From Asanoa iriomotensis (GTDB lineage Bacteria; Actinomycetota; Actinomycetes; Mycobacteriales; Micromonosporaceae), in assembly GCF_016862515.1 (NCBI RefSeq), contig NZ_BONC01000007.1, positions 1-64,000 of the forward strand: a stretch of DNA of 64,000 nucleotides, written 5' to 3'. Both the position numbers and the translations under genes were made by a program. Of the stretch, positions 7,268-15,116 are shown piece after piece. How positions within the stretch are numbered: the first letter of the stretch is position 1; each line of letters opens with the position of its first letter. The notes under the pieces were generated by a model. The model searched no databases. It saw only the letters and a program-made list of their open reading frames with translations, and was not told where the DNA came from.

Positions 7268-8220
7268 GAGCCGACTCCTCCCGCTTGAACGAACTCTTCG
7301 AGCCAGGACCGGAACGCCGGACCCAGGTCTTCACGTTGGCATGCGATCTGCACGACGGCCTGCAGGTAGCCCAGCGGCATGCCCGTGTCGTAGCGGGTGC
7401 CGCGGTAGACGATGCCGTGCACCGGCGTGCCCTCGTCGAGCAGCGCCTGCATCGCATCGGTCAGTTGGATCTCGCCGCCGCTGCCGGGCTTGGTGTGCCG
7501 CAGCGTCTCGAAGATCTTGCCGGGCAGCACGTAGCGGCCGAGGACGGCGAGGTTGCTCGGCGCCTCCTCGGGCGACGGCTTCTCGACGAGGCCGGTGACC
7601 CGGACGACCTCGGCGCCCGGCACCAGGTCGTCCTCGGCCGGCGCCACCGAGGCGATGCCGTAGCGCTTGACCTCCTCGCGCGGCACCTCGAGGAACGCCA
7701 GCACGATGCCGCCGGTGCGCGCCTGGAGGTCGAGCATCGACGGCAGCAGCGGCTCGGTCTCGTCGACGAACTCGTCGCCGAGCAGCACCGCGAACGGCTC
7801 CTGGCCGACGTGCGAGTCGCCCATGCCGACCGCGTGCCCGAGGCCGAGCGGCTCGCCCTGGCGGCAGGTGTAGATCTCCGCCAGCTCGGCGGGCCGGCGC
7901 ACGGCGGCGAGGCGTTCGGCGTCGCCCTTCTCCTCGAGCCGACTCTCCAGATAGGGCTGCCGGTCGAAGTGGTCGACCATCGAGGTCTTGCCGCGCCCGG
8001 TCACCAACAGGATGTCCTTGATGCCGGCGGCGGCCGCCTCTTCGACGATGTATTGCAGGACGGGTCGGTCGACGACAGGCAGAAGCTCCTTGGGTACGGC
8101 CTTCGTGGCGGGCAGGAACCGGGTGGCGAGACCGGCGGCGGGAATGACCGCCTTGACCGCGCGCCGACGCGGTTCGGTCGAAGGGGATGGCGGTCGTGAG
8201 GTCGCTGGCTCGTCCGACAT
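7264..8220 (-). CDS. galU: UTP-glucose-1-phosphate uridylyltransferase GalU
   Basis: 318-aa nucleotidyltransferase making UDP-glucose from UTP and glucose-1-phosphate, feeding cell-wall and surface polysaccharide synthesis. The N-terminal nucleotide-binding signature AAGLATRFLPATKAVPKE (about 28-45) and the LLVTGRGK, VLLGDEF and LVEKPSPEEAPSNLA segments are characteristic. ATG at 8220, with its own -10 box (TAGTCT) 6 nt upstream, so it can be transcribed independently of the upstream diguanylate cyclase as well as by read-through. First gene of the coupled galU-glp-acetyltransferase set. Confidence 0.97.
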   Translation of the reverse strand: MSDEPATSRPPSPSTEPRRRAVKAVIPAAGLATRFLPATKAVPKELLPVVDRPVLQYIVEEAAAAGIKDILLVTGRGKTSMVDHFDRQPYLESRLEEKGDAERLAAVRRPAELAEIYTCRQGEPLGLGHAVGMGDSHVGQEPFAVLLGDEFVDETEPLLPSMLDLQARTGGIVLAFLEVPREEVKRYGIASVAPAEDDLVPGAEVVRVTGLVEKPSPEEAPSNLAVLGRYVLPGKIFETLRHTKPGSGGEIQLTDAMQALLDEGTPVHGIVYRGTRYDTGMPLGYLQAVVQIACQREDLGPAFRSWLEEFVQAGGVGS

Positions 8221-8226
8221 TCCGCG

Positions 8227-8232
8227 AGACTA
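8227..8232 (-). promoter_or_regulatory. -10 box of leaderless galU promoter
   Basis: TAGTCT, 6 nt before the galU ATG. The first three bases are also the TAG stop codon of the diguanylate cyclase gene. Confidence 0.55.
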
Positions 8233-10350
8233 TCCGCCCCTCGTCTGTCGCGGTGGCTGCGTCCCGCTTGACGCGCCGCCAGCAGGTCGGATCCCCGCTC
8301 GGGGTTGGTTGTCCGTCGGGGTCACCGCCGCCGATGCCACCGGTATCTCGGCCATCACCGGGTCGCCGCCGGGTGCGGTCCGGAAGCCGTCGCGCCCGGC
8401 CGCCTTCGCCGCGTAGAGCGCGTCGTCGGCCGCGTCGAGCACCGCCTGCGCGGTGGCCGCATGGCTAGGGAACACCGCGATTCCAATGGAGACCGTCACC
8501 ACGATGCCGCCGGCGCCCTCGAGGTCGAAGACGTCGTCGCGGACCGCGGCGCCCAGCCGCCGCGCCACGATCGCGGCCCCGTCGGCGTCCGTCTCGGGCA
8601 GCAGCACGACGAACTCCTCGCCGCCCTGCCGGAACGCCAGGTCGACCTCGCGCACGACGCCGCGGATCCGGCGGGCGAACTCGACCAGCACCATGTCGCC
8701 GGCCGCGTGCCCGTACGTGTCGTTGACCTCCTTGAACCGGTCGAGGTCGAGGGCGAGCACCGCGAGCATCCGGCCGAACCGGCTCGCCCGCTCGACCTCG
8801 CGCCGGATGGACTCCCGGAGATAGCGGTAGTTCCACAGCCCGGTGAGCGGGTCGGTCAGCGACAGGCGCTGCGCCTCCTGGTGGACCCGGACGTTGTCGA
8901 CGGCGATCGCGGCCTGGCCGGCGAACGTGCGCAGCGTGATCACGTCGGCGTCGTCGAACTCGTCGTGGCCCAGCCGGTCGTAGAGCGCGAGCACACCGGA
9001 CGCGGTCGTCGGCTCGGGCGGCTGCACACCCGGCACCGGCTCGGCCGGCGGTCCCGCGACGTTGAACGGCACGGCGACGTACGTGCGGCAGGCCGGCTCG
9101 AACGGCGACAGTGGTGGACCGTCCCGGTCGACGCGCCCGCGGCGCGGCACACCGGTCGCGGCGACACCGCCGAGCAGCCCGGCACCGAGCGGCACCCGCC
9201 GGCCGGCGGCCTCGACGCCGAGCCCGCACTGGCCGACCAGCGTGCCGGTGGCCGGGTCGAGCAGCAGCACGACGCCGCCGCTGGCGCCGGTCGCCGCCCC
9301 GGCGGTCTCCAGGATCACCTGGAGGATCCGCTGCAGGTCGTGGGTGCTGGACAGGGTGTCGCCGAGCACCGCGAGGTGCCCGCGGAGCTGGTCGCGGCTG
9401 GTGGTCAGCGCCTTCACGTATGCCTGTGTCTCACGGGTCATCCGGTTGAACGCGACCGCCAGCCGCCCGACCTCGTCCTGCCCGCGCACCGGCACCCGCG
9501 CCGCCAGGTCGCCGCCGGCCGCCCGGTCGGCCGCGGCGGCCAGCTCGGCCAGCGGGCGGGTGGTCGACCGGGCCAGCCACCAGGCCGCGCTCACCGCGAA
9601 CAGGCCGGCCAGCACGACGGTGCAGACGAGCAGCCCGTACAGGCCCTGCGCCTGACCGGTCGGCACCGAGAGCACCAGCGGGAGCGGCTGGCCGGGGGCC
9701 GGGCCGACTCGCCGGACGATCCGCCCGTCGGTGGTCTCGGCGACCGCGTCACCGCGTACCCCCGAAGCCGCGGCGACCACCGCGGCCAGCGTGCCCGCCG
9801 ACTCCGTGCTGTGCACGGCGGTCGGCGGTGTGCCGCCGAGCAGGGTGACCGCGGTGCCGGACGCGCCCGCTAGCCGGCCGACGGTGGCCGCGTCGAGGTC
9901 GTGGGTGGCCCAGACCGAACCCAGCGGCACGCCGGCCGCGTCCCGGGCCTCGATCCGGACGGCCAGCCCGACGAACGGGCCGGGGTCCGCGGACGGTTGC
10001 GCGCAGTCGGCCCAGGGCCGCCGCGGTGCACCGGGCGTGCGCAGCGTGGGTACGCCGTCGGCGCCCTCGACCACGACGCCGGAGGCCAGGCCGCGGGCGA
10101 CCACCTGGCTGGCCACGTCGGTCTGCCGGACCGGGTCCGTGGCGACGGCGACCGCGTCGGCGGCGGCCTGGAGCTGCTGGCAGAGGGAGCTGACGGAGGT
10201 GCGCACCGCGGTGGCCGCGACGCTGAGCTGGTCCGCGGCCCGGTCCCGGCCGACGGCGGCGACGGTGCCCCCGACGAAGAGGGCCCCGAGCAGCACCGGT
10301 CCCAACACGACGGCGAGGAACGCGGCGGTCAGCCGCCCGCGCAGCGTCAC
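8230..10350 (-). CDS. Membrane diguanylate cyclase (HAMP-GAF-GGDEF)
   Basis: 706-aa sensor enzyme. Layout: TM1 (about 8-33), extracytoplasmic domain with two Cys (C57, C116), TM2 (about 237-260), HAMP (about 261-312), GAF (about 335-490), GGDEF (about 500-665) and a Pro-rich tail. The active-site motif is GGEEF (576-580), an accepted catalytic variant, with an inhibitory I-site RxxD (567-570) five residues before it, so both c-di-GMP synthesis and product inhibition are expected. GTG start with GGGGGAG upstream. It lies 9 bp ahead of galU on the same strand, placing c-di-GMP production at the head of the UDP-glucose/division cluster. Confidence 0.93.
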   Translation of the reverse strand: MTLRGRLTAAFLAVVLGPVLLGALFVGGTVAAVGRDRAADQLSVAATAVRTSVSSLCQQLQAAADAVAVATDPVRQTDVASQVVARGLASGVVVEGADGVPTLRTPGAPRRPWADCAQPSADPGPFVGLAVRIEARDAAGVPLGSVWATHDLDAATVGRLAGASGTAVTLLGGTPPTAVHSTESAGTLAAVVAAASGVRGDAVAETTDGRIVRRVGPAPGQPLPLVLSVPTGQAQGLYGLLVCTVVLAGLFAVSAAWWLARSTTRPLAELAAAADRAAGGDLAARVPVRGQDEVGRLAVAFNRMTRETQAYVKALTTSRDQLRGHLAVLGDTLSSTHDLQRILQVILETAGAATGASGGVVLLLDPATGTLVGQCGLGVEAAGRRVPLGAGLLGGVAATGVPRRGRVDRDGPPLSPFEPACRTYVAVPFNVAGPPAEPVPGVQPPEPTTASGVLALYDRLGHDEFDDADVITLRTFAGQAAIAVDNVRVHQEAQRLSLTDPLTGLWNYRYLRESIRREVERASRFGRMLAVLALDLDRFKEVNDTYGHAAGDMVLVEFARRIRGVVREVDLAFRQGGEEFVVLLPETDADGAAIVARRLGAAVRDDVFDLEGAGGIVVTVSIGIAVFPSHAATAQAVLDAADDALYAAKAAGRDGFRTAPGGDPVMAEIPVASAAVTPTDNQPRAGIRPAGGASSGTQPPRQTRGG

Positions 10351-10455
10351 AACTCCCCCTTCGACCGGTGTGGACCTCGCCGAGATCGGCGTCTGCCATG
10401 CTCGGCAGCGGTGTGCCCATCGAGGGTCTAACCGGCTGAGGGTCGGGAGTGTTGC

Positions 10456-11049
10456 GTGCCGGATTTATCGCATAGCGGGACGACGAAGGCTGACATGCGG
10501 GCCGCGGTGCTCGCCGGCCGCCGGTCGCTGTCCGCGAAAGCGCAGGTCACGGCGGCTTCGGCGGTGGCGGCGGTGCTCGCCGAACTGGTCCGGGCGAGCG
10601 CGCCGCGACTGGTCTGCGCGTACGTGCCGATCGCCGGCGAACCCGGCGGTGCCGACCTGGCGGCGCTGCTGCGGTCCGCGCTGGAAGAGCCGGCCGAACT
10701 GTTGCTCCCGGTGCTGCGGCCCGACAACGACCTGGACTGGGCCGCCTTCACCGGCACGCTGGTGCCGGCCGGGCGCGGGCTGCGGGAGCCGGCGGGCGAG
10801 CGGCTGGGCGTGGACGCGGTGGCCGGGGCCGGGCTGATCGTGGCGCCGGCGCTGGCGGTCGACCGGAGAGGGATGCGGCTCGGGCGCGGTGGTGGCTCCT
10901 ACGACCGGGCGTTGGCCCGCGTGCCCGCCGGTGTGCCCGTGGTCGCGCTGCTGCACGACGGTGAGCTGGTCGACCGCGTGCCGGAAGCCGCGCACGACCA
11001 GCGGGTGACCGGGGTGATCACCCCGGCGGGCGGACTGACGCGGCTGTGA
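10456..11049 (+). CDS. 5-formyltetrahydrofolate cyclo-ligase
   Basis: 197-aa MTHFS-family enzyme, which converts 5-formyl-THF and ATP to 5,10-methenyl-THF. The C-terminal substrate/ATP loop RLGRGGGSYDRAL (about residues 139-151) and N-terminal basic helix KADMRAAVLAGRRSL match the family. GTG start, 5-7 nt after GGGAG. Divergent from the diguanylate cyclase-galU operon, as the homologue Rv0992c is from galU in mycobacteria. Downstream genes are on the opposite strand. Confidence 0.93.
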   Translation: MPDLSHSGTTKADMRAAVLAGRRSLSAKAQVTAASAVAAVLAELVRASAPRLVCAYVPIAGEPGGADLAALLRSALEEPAELLLPVLRPDNDLDWAAFTGTLVPAGRGLREPAGERLGVDAVAGAGLIVAPALAVDRRGMRLGRGGGSYDRALARVPAGVPVVALLHDGELVDRVPEAAHDQRVTGVITPAGGLTRL

Positions 11050-11055
11050 GCGCGG

Positions 11056-11364
11056 TTACGCGGACGGGGTCGCGGCCTTGGCCGGCTCTGCCTTCGGCTT
11101 GGACTCGGTCTTGGTCTCGGTCTTCGACTCGGACTTGGTCTCGGTCTTGGACTCGGACGTGACCTTGCTGTCGCTGCCGGTGGCGCCGTTGCGCGAGTCG
11201 GTGCGGTAGAAGCCGGAGCCCTTGAACACCACGCCGACCGAGTTGAAGACCTTACGCAGGCGACCCTCGCACTCCGGGCACACGGTCAGCGGCTCGTCGG
11301 CGAACGACTGGACCGCCTCGAGGTTGTGTCCGCATTCGGTGCAGGCGTACTGGTAGGTCGGCAC
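11056..11364 (-). CDS. ruc: Ruc-like redox-regulated chaperone (FmdB zinc ribbon)
   Basis: 102-aa protein with an FmdB-type zinc ribbon (CTEC at 8-11, CPEC near 33-36) and a long disordered Ser/Lys/Glu/Thr-rich tail with repeated KTETKSES-like units. This architecture and position (next to 5-formyl-THF cyclo-ligase and galU) match M. tuberculosis Rv0991c, named Ruc, a chaperone activated by oxidation of its zinc cysteines. A CIRCE element 25 bp upstream predicts HrcA-controlled heat-shock induction. Generic FmdB annotation would miss this function; direct chaperone activity here is inferred by homology. Confidence 0.85.
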   Translation of the reverse strand: MPTYQYACTECGHNLEAVQSFADEPLTVCPECEGRLRKVFNSVGVVFKGSGFYRTDSRNGATGSDSKVTSESKTETKSESKTETKTESKPKAEPAKAATPSA

Positions 11365-11388
11365 GGCTTCCTCCGGATCTTGCGAGTC

Positions 11389-11415
11389 TTGGCACTCAGC
11401 CTATCCGAGTGCTAA
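11389..11415. promoter_or_regulatory. CIRCE element (HrcA operator)
   Basis: TTGGCACTC-N9-GAGTGCTAA, one mismatch from the consensus TTAGCACTC-N9-GAGTGCTAA, with exact spacing. It lies 25 bp upstream of the ruc start codon, the normal place for HrcA repression of heat-shock genes. Confidence 0.9.
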
Positions 11416-11453
11416 TAGTGCGGCATCGGACGCGGCTTCGTCCAGCGACAACA

Positions 11454-11627
11454 TCAACCCCAGTGCGGCGGCCGGTCTTCCCAGAGCCGCTCGTCGTTGG
11501 TGTCGGATCGCTCACCCCAGCCGCGGTCGGTGTCGTCCGACGTCTGCTCGGGGAGCAGGAACTCGTCACCGGTGAGGTCGACGGGACGGTCGTCTTCCGG
11601 TGCGGCGGGCGGTTCCACGCGGTTCAC
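11454..11627 (-). CDS. Small acidic actinobacterial protein (57 aa)
   Basis: 57-aa reading frame starting GTG at 11627 and ending TGA at 11454. It is rich in Asp/Glu and contains the pattern LLPEQTSDDTDRGWGE followed by a short spacer and a C-terminal RPPHWG. I recognise this arrangement from small conserved actinobacterial proteins of unknown function. It lies upstream of ruc and the CIRCE on the same strand, and divergent from the gene at 11667. A GTG at 11618 is an alternative start. No function can be assigned. Confidence 0.65.
   Translation of the reverse strand: MNRVEPPAAPEDDRPVDLTGDEFLLPEQTSDDTDRGWGERSDTNDERLWEDRPPHWG
11456..11481 (-). promoter_or_regulatory. Possible SigR/SigH-like promoter for ruc
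   Basis: GGAAG-N18-GTT on the minus strand, one mismatch from GGAAT-N18-GTT, placed so that transcription would begin upstream of the CIRCE. It lies within the end of the 57-aa gene and may be chance. Confidence 0.3.
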
Positions 11628-11652
11628 GCAGGCAGCGTACCCGCGCGTTCGG

Positions 11653-11658
11653 TAGCGT
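11653..11658 (+). promoter_or_regulatory. -10 box of leaderless membrane-protein gene
   Basis: TAGCGT, 8 nt before the GTG at 11667. Confidence 0.4.
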
Positions 11659-11666
11659 CGTTCGCC

Positions 11667-11972
11667 GTGACGTACGACGACCCGAACTGGCAGCGACCCC
11701 AGCCCGGTGGCGAACCCGGACCGGCGGGCACCGGCGAGGCCGTACCCCAGACCGGTTATTCGGGTCCGCCGCCCACGCAGCCGCCGCCGGCGGGGTGGCG
11801 GCCGCCCACCTATCTGCAGCCGCCGCCACCCCGCCAGCTCGCGCCGCAGGACATCGACAAGATCGAGGCACAGGAGAAGGACGCACGGACGCTCACGTAC
11901 GGCGTCGGCCTGGTCGCCGCCGCGGTGATGGTCGTGCTCTCCTGCCTGCTCTGCTCGCGGGTCCTGTTCTAG
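11667..11972 (+). CDS. Small Pro-rich single-pass membrane protein
   Basis: 101 aa: a Pro/Gly/Gln-rich N-terminal half (with PPPTQPPP and YLQPPPPRQ stretches), a short charged helix around DIDKIEAQEKDAR and one C-terminal transmembrane helix ending in CLLCSRVLF. GTG at 11667 is chosen because a -10 box precedes it and the reading frame upstream overlaps the 57-aa gene on the other strand. Proline-rich cytoplasmic segments of this type often bind partner proteins; no function is known. Tail-to-tail with the DUF2231 gene, 4 bp apart. Confidence 0.7.
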   Translation: MTYDDPNWQRPQPGGEPGPAGTGEAVPQTGYSGPPPTQPPPAGWRPPTYLQPPPPRQLAPQDIDKIEAQEKDARTLTYGVGLVAAAVMVVLSCLLCSRVLF

Positions 11973-11976
11973 GCGA

Positions 11977-12462
11977 TTAGGGGACGGCGCCTTCCCAGAC
12001 CGCGTGGGCGCCGCTGTCGCCGGTGAGGAACACGTAGATCGCGGTCACCACGGCCAGCGCGATGACCACGACGCTGACCGCCAGCGTGACCCAGATCGGC
12101 GGCTGCGGCACCGGGCGGACGCCGTTCGTGATGAACAGCATGACCAGCGTCACGACGCCCAGCGCGAGGGTGAACCACCAGGTCTTGTCGCCGTAGCTCT
12201 GGTGCTGGTTGACCTTGTCGATGATGTCCTGCGAGAAGCCGGCGGCGATCAGCCGCTCGCGCAGGTTCTCGCCGGACTCCGTCGCCAGCCAGGCGGCGAT
12301 GGGGGCGATCACCGCGAGGGCCAGCACCGCCCACCCGATCTTGCCGCGGAACCGCGGCACCACTGCGTACACGATCGCACCGAGACAGAGCAGCGGGATG
12401 AAGATCACGGCCGCGTGGATGATCAAGGGGTGGGCCGGTATGCCCAGAATGTTGTTCAGCAT
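11977..12462 (-). CDS. DUF2231-type four-helix membrane protein
   Basis: 161 aa with four predicted transmembrane helices. The N-terminal GIPAHPLIIHAAVIFIPL segment, with two His inside the first helix, is typical of the DUF2231 family, suspected of binding haem or metal. A helical charged loop (LRERLIAAGFSQDIIDKVNQH) lies between helices 2 and 3. Monocistronic, divergent from the fur gene. Function unknown. Confidence 0.85.
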   Translation of the reverse strand: MLNNILGIPAHPLIIHAAVIFIPLLCLGAIVYAVVPRFRGKIGWAVLALAVIAPIAAWLATESGENLRERLIAAGFSQDIIDKVNQHQSYGDKTWWFTLALGVVTLVMLFITNGVRPVPQPPIWVTLAVSVVVIALAVVTAIYVFLTGDSGAHAVWEGAVP

Positions 12463-12619
12463 GCGGCCTCCTGAGGGAATGCGGTGTCAGCGTACGGCGC
12501 CGAACAGTCCTTACGTTCGGGACACGTGAGGCCGGTGGCGTTCGGTTCATCGCTTGATCGAAATGCCGCTGAACTCGCCGTATCTTGAACGTTTCCAGGT
12601 TGCGTGCTTCCATTGCGGC

Positions 12620-13060
12620 ATGTCGGAGTCGGCGGAGGAGCGTGGCGCGAGCCTGCTGCGATCCCGTGGCATGCGGGTGACGCGGCCGCGGCTCGCCGTG
12701 CTCGAGGTGCTGGGCGCCGGCGGCCACCTCGAGGTCGACGAGATCGCCACCGCCGTGCGCACGCGGCTCGACTCGGTGTCGACGCAGGCGGTGTACGACG
12801 TGCTCGGCGCGCTGTCCCGGGCCGGCCTGGCCCGGCGGATCGAGCCCGCCGGCAGCCCCGCCCGGTTCGAGGCGCGGGCCGGCGACAACCACCACCACGT
12901 GGTCTGCCGGGCCTGCGGCGCGATCGGCGACGTCGACTGCGTGCACGGCTCGGCACCCTGCCTCGACCCGGTCGGCGCGGGCGGCTTCGTCGTCGACGAG
13001 GCGGAAGTGACCTTCTGGGGTCTCTGCCCCTCGTGCCAGGAGCACCAGGCCGACGACTAA
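12620..13060 (+). CDS. Fur-family transcriptional repressor
   Basis: 146 aa, normal length for the family. N-terminal winged helix (residues about 5-80, with RVTRPRLAVLEVL and STQAVYDVLGALSRAGLARRI) and a metal-binding dimer domain with DNHHHVVCRACG and CPSC, the structural zinc ligands. HHHxxC and these cysteines are as in FurA/PerR-type peroxide sensors, which pair with catalase genes; no catalase gene is next to this one. ATG 12620 is taken; upstream in-frame codons extend the protein beyond the family start. MpaB gene follows 15 bp downstream with its own promoter. Confidence 0.9.
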   Translation: MSESAEERGASLLRSRGMRVTRPRLAVLEVLGAGGHLEVDEIATAVRTRLDSVSTQAVYDVLGALSRAGLARRIEPAGSPARFEARAGDNHHHVVCRACGAIGDVDCVHGSAPCLDPVGAGGFVVDEAEVTFWGLCPSCQEHQADD

Positions 13061-13061
13061 C

Positions 13062-13067
13062 TAGGCT
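13062..13067 (+). promoter_or_regulatory. -10 box of leaderless oxygenase gene
   Basis: TAGGCT, 7 nt before the ATG at 13075, immediately after the fur stop codon. Confidence 0.5.
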
Positions 13068-13074
13068 TGACGGC

Positions 13075-13917
13075 ATGGCGGATCTGGGGTTGTTCGGGCC
13101 CGGCACGGTGACCTGGCGGGTGCACGCCGAGCCCATCCTGTTCGTCGGCGGTCTCCGCTCCCTCTACCTGCAGGCCCTGCACCCCCGGGCGATGGCCGGA
13201 GTGGCGCAGAACTCGCACTACAAGAACGATCCGTGGGGCCGGTTGGTCCGCACGTCGATCTACGTCGCGACCGCGGTGTACGGCACGACCGCCGAGGCGC
13301 AGGAGGCCGGCCGCCGGCTGCGCGCGCTGCATGCCCGGATGAGGGCGCGGGATCCCTTCACCGGTGAGGTGTTCCGGATCGACGAGCCGGACCTGCTGCG
13401 CTGGGTGCACGTCGCCGAGGTCGAGTCGTTCATCACCACCGCCCGCCAGGCCGGGGTGCCGCTCACCGACGCCGAGGTCGACACCTACTACGACGAGCAG
13501 CGCCGGGTCGCCGAGCTGGCCGGCCTCGACCCGGCGACCGTGCCCGCGTCCGCGGCCGAGGTCGCCGCCTACTACGAGTCGATGCAGCCGGAGCTGCGGG
13601 TCACCCGCGACTCGGCCGAGGCACTGGTCTTCCTCACCGCCCCGCCGGTGCCGTGGAAGCTCAACCCCGCCGTGCGGCTCGGCCTGGAGCTGGGCGGGCC
13701 ACGGCTGCTCTATCTCGGGGTCGCCTCGACGGCCCTCGGCCTGCTGCCGACGTGGGCGCGGCGCCTCTACGGCGGGTTCGGCCTGCCGATCGAGGGCTTC
13801 ACCGCGGGCTTGTCGGCCCGGGCCCTGCGGACGGCGCTGGCGGCCCTGCCGAGCCGCTACGTCCAGGGCCCGATCTACCAGGGCGCGATGGCGAGGGCGG
13901 CCGCCGCTCAGACGTAG
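13075..13917 (+). CDS. MpaB-family oxygenase (DUF2236)
   Basis: 280-aa protein of the DUF2236/MpaB/Lcp group, mostly helical haem-associated oxygenases that cleave or oxidise isoprenoid-like chains. The N-terminal GGLRSLYLQALHPRAMAGV and later LLRWVHVAEVESF segments hold the conserved His residues. Its 3' end overlaps the convergent DUF3800-like gene by 10 bp. Substrate unknown; close to fur, so an oxidative or haem context is possible, but it has a separate promoter. Confidence 0.88.
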   Translation: MADLGLFGPGTVTWRVHAEPILFVGGLRSLYLQALHPRAMAGVAQNSHYKNDPWGRLVRTSIYVATAVYGTTAEAQEAGRRLRALHARMRARDPFTGEVFRIDEPDLLRWVHVAEVESFITTARQAGVPLTDAEVDTYYDEQRRVAELAGLDPATVPASAAEVAAYYESMQPELRVTRDSAEALVFLTAPPVPWKLNPAVRLGLELGGPRLLYLGVASTALGLLPTWARRLYGGFGLPIEGFTAGLSARALRTALAALPSRYVQGPIYQGAMARAAAAQT

Positions 13918-14750
13918 GCCGCGGCGAGCTCCGCCAGCTCGGGATCGGCCCGGCCGGCGATCACCCGCACCGTGCCGGCGACGATGTCGGCGACCTGCAC
14001 CCGCGGGTCGTCGTTGGAGTCGACCAGGGTGAGGCTGACCAGGTCGGGCGCTTCGGCGCGCAGCCACTCCACCCGGGCCGGGGTGAGCGTGCTCTGGAAG
14101 TCGTGGGTGATCCGCACGGGCCCCCAATGGCCGACCGTGTGCACGATCGCGGGCGCCAACAGGTCGACGGGCGCGAACGCCGGCGGATCGGACCGCCGCC
14201 GGTCGAGGAACGCGTCGGCCCGGGCGCGGCTCTTGGCGAGCAGGGCCAGCGTCTCGTCGGCGGCCGGCGGGACGCCGGTGCGGCGCAGGTCGTCGATCGA
14301 CCAGAACAGCGCGTCGGCCGCGGTGGGGTCGAGCGGCTCCCGGGTGCGCAGCAGTTGGTTGCCCGCCACCAGGAAGCGACGCCAGCGGGGCTCGTCGGTG
14401 ACGGTCAACGTCGCGGCCCGCTCGGGCGCGTCGACGAGCTGGTCGAGCAGCGTGCGGACGAGGAACATCGGCTTGTCGACGAGCAGGACGTGGGCGCGCC
14501 CGTGCACCGGGCCGCCGGGCCCGAGCAACCAGACCAGGACGGCGCGGTGCTTCTCGCGGAGGAGGTGGTTGGCCTTGTATTCGGTGGCCGGCGACCGGAT
14601 CCGCCCCCGCAGCTCAGCCATCGTGCCGGCGGCGGCGTCGCGGGTGAGGTGCACGCTGCCGTGCGCGAAGACCGTGGTCGGGGAGGAGACGAGCTGCTGG
14701 CCCTCGTAGCCGGACTCGTCACAGGCGATGTCCAGGGGTTCGGCCGCCAT
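13908..14750 (-). CDS. DUF3800-like protein
   Basis: 280 aa. The N-terminal CDESGYEG (Asp/Glu of an RNase H-like strand) and C-terminal VDSNDDPRVQVADIVAGTVR resemble the DUF3800 pattern (DESG ... QlADiiaG), a family suspected to be RNase H-fold nucleases and often found near defence genes. Overlaps the oxygenase gene tail to tail. The NACHT NTPase lies 370 bp away. Assignment to DUF3800 is by motif and could be wrong in detail. Confidence 0.7.
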   Translation of the reverse strand: MAAEPLDIACDESGYEGQQLVSSPTTVFAHGSVHLTRDAAAGTMAELRGRIRSPATEYKANHLLREKHRAVLVWLLGPGGPVHGRAHVLLVDKPMFLVRTLLDQLVDAPERAATLTVTDEPRWRRFLVAGNQLLRTREPLDPTAADALFWSIDDLRRTGVPPAADETLALLAKSRARADAFLDRRRSDPPAFAPVDLLAPAIVHTVGHWGPVRITHDFQSTLTPARVEWLRAEAPDLVSLTLVDSNDDPRVQVADIVAGTVRVIAGRADPELAELAAAYV

Positions 14751-14773
14751 CGAACCACCCTCCCACGGGTGGG

Positions 14774-15010
14774 TCAGCCGGTGACAGCGGATTTCCGGGC
14801 ACGCCGCCGAGCGAGCAGGGCGGCAAAGACGATCAATGCGATGACACCGGGTCCGCAGTGGACGGCCAGCACCCCGGCGAGACCGGGCCCACCCCAGTCC
14901 CGCTCGTAGGTCGAGGGATCACCGAAGTCGATGACGAACGGCTCGATCGCCGCCCGCGCGATCAGGTAGGCCCCGATGACGATTCCGATGACTGCCAGCG
15001 TCTTCTTCAT
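14774..15010 (-). CDS. Small two-helix membrane protein
   Basis: 78 aa with an N-terminal helix (MKKTLAVIGIVIGAYLIARA) and a C-terminal helix (GVIALIVFAALLARRRARK) joined by a short extracytoplasmic loop with GDPSTYERDWGGPG. A positively charged tail fits an inside location for both termini. Not recognised; it lies 23 bp upstream of the DUF3800-like gene on the same strand and divergent from the NACHT gene. Confidence 0.7.
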   Translation of the reverse strand: MKKTLAVIGIVIGAYLIARAAIEPFVIDFGDPSTYERDWGGPGLAGVLAVHCGPGVIALIVFAALLARRRARKSAVTG

Positions 15011-15116
15011 GCCGTTCAGCCTGGCGGGGGAATTGCCTGCTTTCCATCCGGCCAGCTACCCCTCGAAGGTGCGGTCAGCCGTACCAAGGTGGCCTGCCGC
15101 GCGGCATTCTGGCGGG

